The notes under the pieces: generated by a model
The model's database searches: none
What the model was told of the DNA's origin: nothing
The model's input: the letters and a program-made list of their open reading frames with translations, nothing else
Position numbers and translations under genes: made by a program
In this document: one piece after another, positions 58,835 through 64,000 of the stretch
Position numbering within the stretch: the stretch's first letter is position 1
How the letters are laid out: every line of letters starts with the position of its first letter
Assembly: GCF_003391135.1 (NCBI RefSeq)
Contig: NZ_CP031455.1
Location: 8,521,501 to 8,585,500 of the forward strand
Reading direction: 5' to 3'
DNA length: 64,000 nucleotides
Source of the DNA: Streptoverticillium olivoreticuli subsp. olivoreticuli
GTDB lineage: Bacteria; Actinomycetota; Actinomycetes; Streptomycetales; Streptomycetaceae

Positions 58835-59677
58835 ATGAACGAATACACCGTGACGGTCACCGGCTCCACCGGCAAGACCGGCCGCCATGTGAGCGGCCAG
58901 GCCCTGAAGCGCGGCTGGCGCGTGCGCGCCGCCTCCCGCCGGGACGGCGGCGTGGGCGAGTGGGTCTTTATGGACTGGTCGGACCGGAACACCTGGTTCC
59001 CTGCCTTCACCGGCTCCGACGCCGCCTACATCGTCCTGCCCGCCGAGCACCCCGGCATCCTCGACCAGGCCCCCGCGATGCTGCGGACCGCCGCGTACGC
59101 GGGCGTGAAGAAGATCGTGCTGCTGTCCGCCATGGACGTCGACACAGCCCCTGCGGGCACGCTCCAGCCTGTCGCCGAGCAGGCCCTGCGCCGGCTTCCG
59201 GTGGAGTGGGCGATCGTGCGGCCCACCTGGTTCATGGACAATTTCACCACCGGCGGCTTCGCCGCCATGACCGCCGCCGGGCACCTGCGCTTCCCCACCG
59301 GGGACGGACGGCTTCCTTTTGTCGACAGCCGTGACATCGCCGCCGTGGCGACCGAGGCCCTTGCCGAGGACGGGCCGGCCGGTATCCTCCCGGTCACCGG
59401 CCCGCAGGCTGTCACCCACAGTCAGGTGGCCGCCGCCCTCACCACCGCTCTGGGCAGGCGCGTCGAGTACACCTCCATCCCGGCGGAAGACTTCGTCACC
59501 GACCTCGCGGCGATGGGTTTCCCCCTCGAACACGCCCGGCACATGGCCAACACCCACGTCCAGCTCTCTGCAGGGCAGCTCCTGATCCCGGTGACCGACA
59601 CCGTCGAACGCATCACCGGGCGCCGCGCGCACTCACTCGAGGACTTTGCCCGGCACCACGCCCGCACGACTCCGTGA
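58835..59677 (+). CDS. NmrA-like NAD(P)-binding protein
   Basis: 280 residues from ATG 58835, which has GGGAGGT just before it. The Rossmann start YTVTVTGSTGKTGRHVSGQALKRG has GxTGxxG. KKIVLLSAMDVDTA, WAIVRPTWFMDNF and a C-terminal substrate domain follow the atypical SDR (NmrA/QOR2) pattern; the SDR Tyr-x-x-x-Lys is missing, as usual there. Such proteins act as quinone reductases or redox sensors. The AraC protein is the likely regulator. Confidence 0.88.
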   Translation: MNEYTVTVTGSTGKTGRHVSGQALKRGWRVRAASRRDGGVGEWVFMDWSDRNTWFPAFTGSDAAYIVLPAEHPGILDQAPAMLRTAAYAGVKKIVLLSAMDVDTAPAGTLQPVAEQALRRLPVEWAIVRPTWFMDNFTTGGFAAMTAAGHLRFPTGDGRLPFVDSRDIAAVATEALAEDGPAGILPVTGPQAVTHSQVAAALTTALGRRVEYTSIPAEDFVTDLAAMGFPLEHARHMANTHVQLSAGQLLIPVTDTVERITGRRAHSLEDFARHHARTTP

Positions 59678-59800
59678 ACCCCGGCCCCGCCCGGGTGTCA
59701 ACGGACGTGCTGAGATGGCTCTTCGGTGCTCTCCGCGAAGCGGTCGGCCGGTGCGCGGGCAGGACGCGTCGTCGGAAGAGGCCGAAGCCGGCCCGGCTGT

Positions 59801-59940
59801 AGTGCCGGCGCTTGAGGAGCAGGCGGTGCCCGTCGCGTGACGGAGGATGGCGCCGAAGCGCCGGCCTCGGTGGAAGGCGAACTCGTCGACGCCGAGCACA
59901 CTCAGCTCGGTTACCCCCCCCGAGAGCCAACGCGCCCTGC
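59801..59940 (-). pseudogene. ISL3-type transposase scrap
   Basis: On the minus strand ELSVLGVDEFAFHRGRRFGAIL can be read, which matches the first-Asp region of ISL3 transposases (VLGVDDFA.RRGH.YGT). The flanking frames continue only briefly and are shifted. No inverted ends or target duplication were found. The whole stretch 59678-60120 is otherwise without a gene; it is probably what remains of an old insertion. Confidence 0.45.
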
Positions 59941-60120
59941 TGCAGCAGGCATTGGGGAGATCGGAACGCAGGTGGCGCGGTTCGGGAACAGTCATGGGAA
60001 CAGCTATAGGTGCGACCAATAGCTTCCATGGTTAGTAGCTCTTGGACACTATAGGTGCAGGTCATGCATGGTGGATCTCGTCAGCCCACAGAGGCCGATC
60101 ACCACCCGAAGGGAGTGACC

Positions 60121-60708
60121 ATGCAGGACCTCACCGAGGGCGTCGCCCGCTTCCAGCGGGACGTCTTCCCTGCCAAGGCGGAACTCTTCGCCCGCCTGGC
60201 CACGCATCACACGCCGCACACGCTGTTCATCAGCTGCTCCGACGCCCGCGTCGTCCCCGAGCTGATCACCGGCACCGAGCCGGGTGACCTGTTCGTCATC
60301 CGCACCGCCGGCAACCTGGTGCCCGCCTGGACCCCCGCGGCCGACGGGGTGGCCGCGAGCATCGAGTACGCGGTCGCCGCACTGGGCGTGAAGGACATCG
60401 TCGTCTGCGGACACTCCGCGTGCGGCGCGATGACCGCCCTCGCCGAGGGCCACGACCTCAGTGGCGCCCCGGCGGTCGCCGACTGGCTGCGGCACGCGGA
60501 CGCCTCCCGGGCCCGCACCGCCGCCGACGGTGACGTTCCCGCCCTGGTGCGGCAGAACGTGCTCGCGCAGCTGGCGAACCTGGCCACTCACCCCTCGGTG
60601 GCCCGCGCCCTGGAGCAGCGGAAGGTCACCCTGCGCGGCTGGGTCTTCGATATCGCCACCGGCCGCATCGAGGAACTGTCCGCCGCCGACCCCGCACTCG
60701 CGGCCTGA
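60121..60708 (+). CDS. Beta-class carbonic anhydrase
   Basis: 195 residues from ATG 60121. Zinc ligands and the Asp-Arg dyad are clear: LFISCSDARVVPELI (Cys, Asp, Arg) and IVVCGHSACGAM (His, Cys). GDLFVIRTAGNLVP is the usual following loop. The enzyme interconverts CO2 and bicarbonate. It is followed by the cyanase gene, as in the E. coli cyn operon, where it returns the bicarbonate that cyanase consumes. Start choice: AAGGGAGTGACC precedes the ATG. Confidence 0.93.
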   Translation: MQDLTEGVARFQRDVFPAKAELFARLATHHTPHTLFISCSDARVVPELITGTEPGDLFVIRTAGNLVPAWTPAADGVAASIEYAVAALGVKDIVVCGHSACGAMTALAEGHDLSGAPAVADWLRHADASRARTAADGDVPALVRQNVLAQLANLATHPSVARALEQRKVTLRGWVFDIATGRIEELSAADPALAA

Positions 60709-60833
60709 CCCCCACCGACCGGATCCGGTTTCCCGTCCGCGACTGCGTGCCGGGAACCCTGTCCACCACCCACGTGCCATTTCACCCTCTGCTCGTGAAG
60801 TGGTCCGCCCAAGAGAGAAAGAAGGACGTACCG

Positions 60834-61307
60834 ATGATGGTGCACGCCCAGTTCGACCCCACCGCCCGCGAGGCACTGGCCACCGCTGCCGTCGAGGCCA
60901 AGACCCGTAAGAACCTCTCCTGGCAGCAGATCGCCGACGCCTCCGGCCTGTCGGTGGCCTTCACCACCGCCGCCGTCCTGGGCCAGCACCCGCTGCCGGA
61001 GAAGTCCGCCAAGGCCGTTGCCGAGATGCTGGGCCTGGACGAGGACGCGGCGATGCTGCTGCAGACCATCCCGGTCCGTGGCTCGATGCCGAACCGGATC
61101 CCGACCGACCCGACCATGTACCGCTTCTACGAGATGCTCCAGGTCTACGGCACGACCCTCAAGGCCCTGGTCCACGAGGAGTTCGGTGACGGCATCATCT
61201 CCGCGATCAACTTCAAGCTGGACGTGAAGAAGGTCGCCGACCCCGAGGGCGGCGAGCGCGCCGTCATCACCCTGGACGGCAAGTACCTGCCGACCAAGCC
61301 GTTCTGA
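60834..61307 (+). CDS. cynS: Cyanate hydratase (cyanase)
   Basis: 157 residues, as in other cyanases. The N-terminal helical domain (REALATAAVEAKTRKNLSWQQIADASGLSVAFTTAAVLGQHPLP) is followed by the catalytic domain with TMYRFYEMLQVYG (Arg and Glu) and GDGIISAINF (Ser). It converts cyanate and bicarbonate to ammonia and CO2 via carbamate, and works as a decamer. It lies downstream of the carbonic anhydrase gene in the cynT-cynS order. ATG 60834 follows GAAAGAAGGACGTACCG. Confidence 0.95.
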   Translation: MMVHAQFDPTAREALATAAVEAKTRKNLSWQQIADASGLSVAFTTAAVLGQHPLPEKSAKAVAEMLGLDEDAAMLLQTIPVRGSMPNRIPTDPTMYRFYEMLQVYGTTLKALVHEEFGDGIISAINFKLDVKKVADPEGGERAVITLDGKYLPTKPF

Positions 61308-61329
61308 CCCTCGCGGCACGCGTGACACC

Positions 61330-61354
61330 GGGGCGGGCCGCGCAGGCCCGCCCC
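61330..61354 (+). terminator. Hairpin between cyanase and deaminase genes
   Basis: GGGGCGGGCC (61330-61339) and GGCCCGCCCC (61345-61354) pair perfectly with a 5-base loop. GTGAC/GTCAC just outside may extend it. The deaminase is either read through at a lower level or has its own promoter. Confidence 0.65.
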
Positions 61355-61401
61355 TCTCGCGTCACCGCTTCACTGTCTCACCGATTCACGAGGAGTTTCC
61401 C

Positions 61402-61899
61402 GTGGACTTCGTCCAGCGCACCATCGACATCGCCCGCCAGAACGTCGCCGAGGGCGGCCGCCCGTTCGCGACCGTCATCGTCAAGGACGGCGAGATCCTC
61501 GCCGAGAGCCCGAACAAGGTCGCCCAGACCGGCGACCCCACCGCCCACGCGGAGATCCTCGCCATCCGCGAGGCGTGCGTGAAGCTGGGCACCGAGCACC
61601 TGACCGGCACGACCATCTATGTGCTGGCCCACCCCTGCCCGATGTGCCTGGGCTCGCTGTACTACTGCTCGCCGGACGAGGTCGTCTTCCTCACCACGCG
61701 CGACGCCTACGAGCCGCACTATGTCGACGACCGCAAGTATTTCGAACTCGACACCTTCTACGACGAGTTCGCCAAGCCGTGGCAGGAACGCCGCCTGCCC
61801 ATGCGCTACGAGTCCCGCGAGGACGCCGTGGAGGTCTACCGTTTCTGGCAGGAGCGCAACGGCGGCGAGCGCCGCGTGGCCGGCGCCCCCACCGCCTGA
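61402..61899 (+). CDS. Nucleoside/cytidine-type deaminase
   Basis: 165 residues, guanine/cytosine-deaminase-like fold. Zinc motif 1 is PTAHAEILAIREACVKLG (HAE) and motif 2 is YVLAHPCPMCLGSLYYC (PCxxC). The N-terminus DFVQRTIDIARQNVAEGGRPFATVIVKDGEIL is typical. The C-terminal AYEPHYVDDRKYFELDTFYDEF differs from GuaD, so the substrate may be another N-heterocycle. Linked to cyanase it could produce ammonia from a cyanate-yielding compound (inference). GTG 61402 follows ACGAGGAGTTTCCC. Confidence 0.88.
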   Translation: MDFVQRTIDIARQNVAEGGRPFATVIVKDGEILAESPNKVAQTGDPTAHAEILAIREACVKLGTEHLTGTTIYVLAHPCPMCLGSLYYCSPDEVVFLTTRDAYEPHYVDDRKYFELDTFYDEFAKPWQERRLPMRYESREDAVEVYRFWQERNGGERRVAGAPTA

Positions 61900-61915
61900 G
61901 CCTGCCGCGCCGGAT

Positions 61916-62361
61916 GTGACCGGGGAGGCGGCCTGGGTCCACCTGGAGGCAGGCCGCCTCCTGGCCGTCCGCAGCCATGGCCGTGACCGGTTCCACCTGC
62001 CCGGTGGCGGACCCGAACCCGGCGAAGCCGCGGAGCAGACCCTGCTCCGCGAGATCTGTGAGGAACCGGCATCACTCCGGACGCCTCCACCATCACCCTC
62101 TTCCTGACGGTGCAGACCCCAGCCGACGGCAAACCCGCTGGGACGGCCGTGCGTACGCAGTGCTGCACCGCCGAGCCCACCGCCGGTACACCGCAGCCGT
62201 GCGCGGAGACCGCCGAGATCGCTCACCTCACCCATGGCTACCGCACCCGCGCCGGCGCCACCGGGCGCCTTGGCGCATGCCTTCCGGCCCTGGGCCGGTG
62301 CACCGCCACTGCCCTCGTTCACTCCCACAACCCGTCCCGAACCGTTCCTCACCCAAGGTGA
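61916..62361 (+). pseudogene. Frameshifted NUDIX hydrolase
   Basis: From GTG 61916 the frame gives a strand AWVHLEAGRLLAVRSHGRDRF, then the NUDIX box HLPGGGPEPGEAAEQTLLRE and ICEE. Right after the box the frame moves: the family continues in another frame as GITPDASTITLFLTVQTPAD and then ETAEIAHLTHGY, up to TGA 62361. One frame change at about 62055-62065 splits the gene. The NUDIX box itself is intact, so decay is recent, or a sequencing error is possible. Confidence 0.7.
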
Positions 62362-62365
62362 TGTC

Positions 62366-63955
62366 GTGTCCGAGCCGCCCCCGAGGCAGCGGCTGCTGGT
62401 CCTTGCCGTGTGCTGCTCCGCCCTGTTCCTCGTCAGCCTCGACAACACTGCCCTGAACACCGCACTGCCGGCCATCCAACACGACTTCGGCGCCTTCACC
62501 GCCGGACTGCAGTGGACTGTCGACTCCTACCTCGTCGTCCTCTCCTCCCTGCTGCTGCTCGCCGGTTCGACCGGTGATCGCATAGGCCGCCGCCGCATCT
62601 TTCGCGCCGGGCTCGTCCTGTTCACCACCGCCTCACTGCTGTGCTCCCTCGCCCCCACCCTCGGCTGGCTGATCGCCTTCCGCGCTCTCCAGGCCGTCGG
62701 CGGCTGCATGCTCACCCCCGTCGCCATGGCCATCATCACCAACGTCTTCACCGGCCGCCGCGAACGCGCCCGCGCCATCGGCGTCTGGAGCGCGGTCCAG
62801 GGCATCACCATGGCTGTCGGCCCCCTGCTCGGCGGGCTGCTGGTCGACACCGTCGGCCGGCGCTGGATCTTCCTGATCAACCTCCCCGTCGGCCTCCTCG
62901 CGCTGGCCCTGACCGGCCGGGTGCCCGAGTCCCGCGCCCCGCAGCCCCGCCGCCTGGACGCGGCCGGGCAGTTGCTGGTCGTCGTGCTGCTCGCCACGAC
63001 CGTCTACGCGATCATCCAGGGCCCGGCCGTGGGCTGGACCTCCGCCCAGGTCCTGGTCTGCGCCGTCACCGCCGCCGTGGCACTGCCCGCACTGATCACC
63101 GTCGAACTCGTCCAGCGCGAGCCGCTGCTCGAACTGCGCTTCTTCCGCCAACCTCCGTTCACGGCCTCCGCCCTCAGCGCCGTGTGCGCCTTCGCCGCAC
63201 TGAGCGGCTTCCTCTTCCTCGCCGCCCTCGACCTCCAGGAGGCCCGTGGCCTGGACGCCTGGCAGGCCGGCCTCTACCTGCTGCCCATGGCCGCCATGAC
63301 CATCGCCTGCCCGCCCCTGGCCGGACACCTCACCGCCACCCGCGGCCCCCACCTGCCCCTGATGCTCTCCGGCACCGCCACCACCCTCGCCGGACTCCTC
63401 GCCCTCCTCGGCGCCCAGCAACACACCCCACTCCTGCTGGCCTGCTACCTCCTCTTCGGCACCGGCTTCGGGCTCGTCAACGCCCCCATCACCCACACCG
63501 CCGTCTCCGGAATGCCCCGCACCCAAGCCGGCGTGGCCTCCGCCATCACCACCACCAGCCGTCAGATCGGCAGCGCCCTCGGCGTCGCAGCCATCGGCGC
63601 CACCCTCCCCGCCGCCGGCTACGCCACCACCACGTTCGACCACGCAAGCCGCCCCGGCTGGTGGATCATCACCGGCTGCGGCATCACCATCGCCGCCCTG
63701 GCCACCCTCACCCGACACCACACCACCACCCGGCACAGCGGCAACGAAGACCACCCAGCACCGAGCGCCGGGCCCGTCACTGCACCGGCATCGCCGCCGC
63801 ATGCGGACGGTGGGGCCGCCGCGACGACCGCGTCCGCGCCTTCCTGGCCGCCGAGCGCCACGCACCCCAGGAGGCCCACGCCTGCCCGGGCCTGCTCGTC
63901 TCCGGACGCACCACCACCGAACTCCGCGGACTCGCCGCCCGTGTCGGCGTCCTGA
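62366..63955 (+). CDS. DHA2-type MFS drug transporter
   Basis: 529 residues from GTG 62366 (AAGGTGATGTC upstream). Helix 1 carries ALFLVSLDNTALNTALPAIQ, the DHA2 D1 motif; GDRIGRRRIFRAGL is the loop 2-3 motif; GPLLGGLLVDTVGRRWIFLINLPVG is motif C. About 14 helices are present, typical of 14-TMS exporters of drugs. The last 70 residues are a Pro/Ala/Ser-rich tail not expected in the family, perhaps fused from decayed sequence. An in-frame ATG at 62234 would add residues translated from the NUDIX remnant and is rejected. Confidence 0.87.
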   Translation: MSEPPPRQRLLVLAVCCSALFLVSLDNTALNTALPAIQHDFGAFTAGLQWTVDSYLVVLSSLLLLAGSTGDRIGRRRIFRAGLVLFTTASLLCSLAPTLGWLIAFRALQAVGGCMLTPVAMAIITNVFTGRRERARAIGVWSAVQGITMAVGPLLGGLLVDTVGRRWIFLINLPVGLLALALTGRVPESRAPQPRRLDAAGQLLVVVLLATTVYAIIQGPAVGWTSAQVLVCAVTAAVALPALITVELVQREPLLELRFFRQPPFTASALSAVCAFAALSGFLFLAALDLQEARGLDAWQAGLYLLPMAAMTIACPPLAGHLTATRGPHLPLMLSGTATTLAGLLALLGAQQHTPLLLACYLLFGTGFGLVNAPITHTAVSGMPRTQAGVASAITTTSRQIGSALGVAAIGATLPAAGYATTTFDHASRPGWWIITGCGITIAALATLTRHHTTTRHSGNEDHPAPSAGPVTAPASPPHADGGAAATTASAPSWPPSATHPRRPTPARACSSPDAPPPNSADSPPVSAS

Positions 63956-64000
63956 CCCGACCCCGATTACGTGCGTCTGCCCGGGTCGGCACTCAGCGAA

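Noticed and set aside
59613..60065. 150-codon minus-strand ORF as an intact gene
   Set aside because: Only the short ISL3-like segment is recognisable, and in a different frame from part of this ORF; the stretch is better explained as a transposase remnant.
62234..62365. ATG 62234 as the start of the DHA2 transporter
   Set aside because: The added residues come from the NUDIX remnant in another frame, and the transporter helix 1 begins shortly after GTG 62366.

Overview
The window reads as a chromosome segment of a Streptomyces or close relative. Base composition is very high in G+C, with GTG and ATG starts, frequent GTGA/ATGA gene overlaps, Tat and Sec exported proteins, a SpoIIE-type phosphatase, an AfsA-type hotdog protein, several P450s, and a Tap/Tpg-like pair of the kind that maintains linear Streptomyces replicons. 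No tRNA, rRNA or CRISPR array was seen.

Layout. Positions 1-23,725 are mostly single-gene units: a partial ABC-F ATPase, a decayed methyltransferase, exported beta-propeller and phosphatase proteins, a large XRE-nSTAND-WD40 protein with 14 near-identical repeats, an exported HNH nuclease, LysR and AraC regulators, hydrolases, a metallo-beta-lactamase-fold enzyme behind a 33-bp inverted repeat, glutathione peroxidase, isochorismatase and a PP2C phosphatase. Positions 23,903-26,370 (minus strand) hold a very small RiPP locus: a 38-residue precursor ending in AWYVWY, a strong hairpin, an unusual 357-residue P450 and a second, overlapping P450. The precursor end matches tryptorubin-type atropopeptides (AWYIWY) except for one residue.

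Positions 30,036-41,277 carry acyl-metabolism and signalling-like genes: a CoA-transferase, a TrmB/LuxR-type regulator, a 63-residue peptide, an acyl-CoA oxidase/AfsA-like/KAS III operon, an MHS transporter, and a TetR-P450 pair around a perfect 13-bp-arm palindrome. After a 17-bp-stem hairpin, positions 41,678-53,289 form a tightly coupled biosynthetic operon: exported 54-residue peptide, 5-aminolevulinate-synthase-like enzyme, TauD dioxygenase, atypical KAS III, ATP-grasp ligase, MDR reductase, unknown protein, aminotransferase, PaaK-like ligase with an N-terminal extension, MFS exporter and a second TrmB/LuxR-type regulator. I do not recognise the product.

Positions 53,500-64,000 look like a chromosome arm with decay: a broken serine hydrolase, an XRE/Tap-like/Tpg-like operon, a TMEM175-like channel, an AraC/NmrA pair, an ISL3 transposase scrap, a carbonic anhydrase-cyanase-deaminase group, a frameshifted NUDIX gene and a DHA2 transporter. 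The two best candidates for something new are the 41.7-53.3 kb cluster and the Tap-like protein, which carries three motifs resembling those of family B DNA polymerases.
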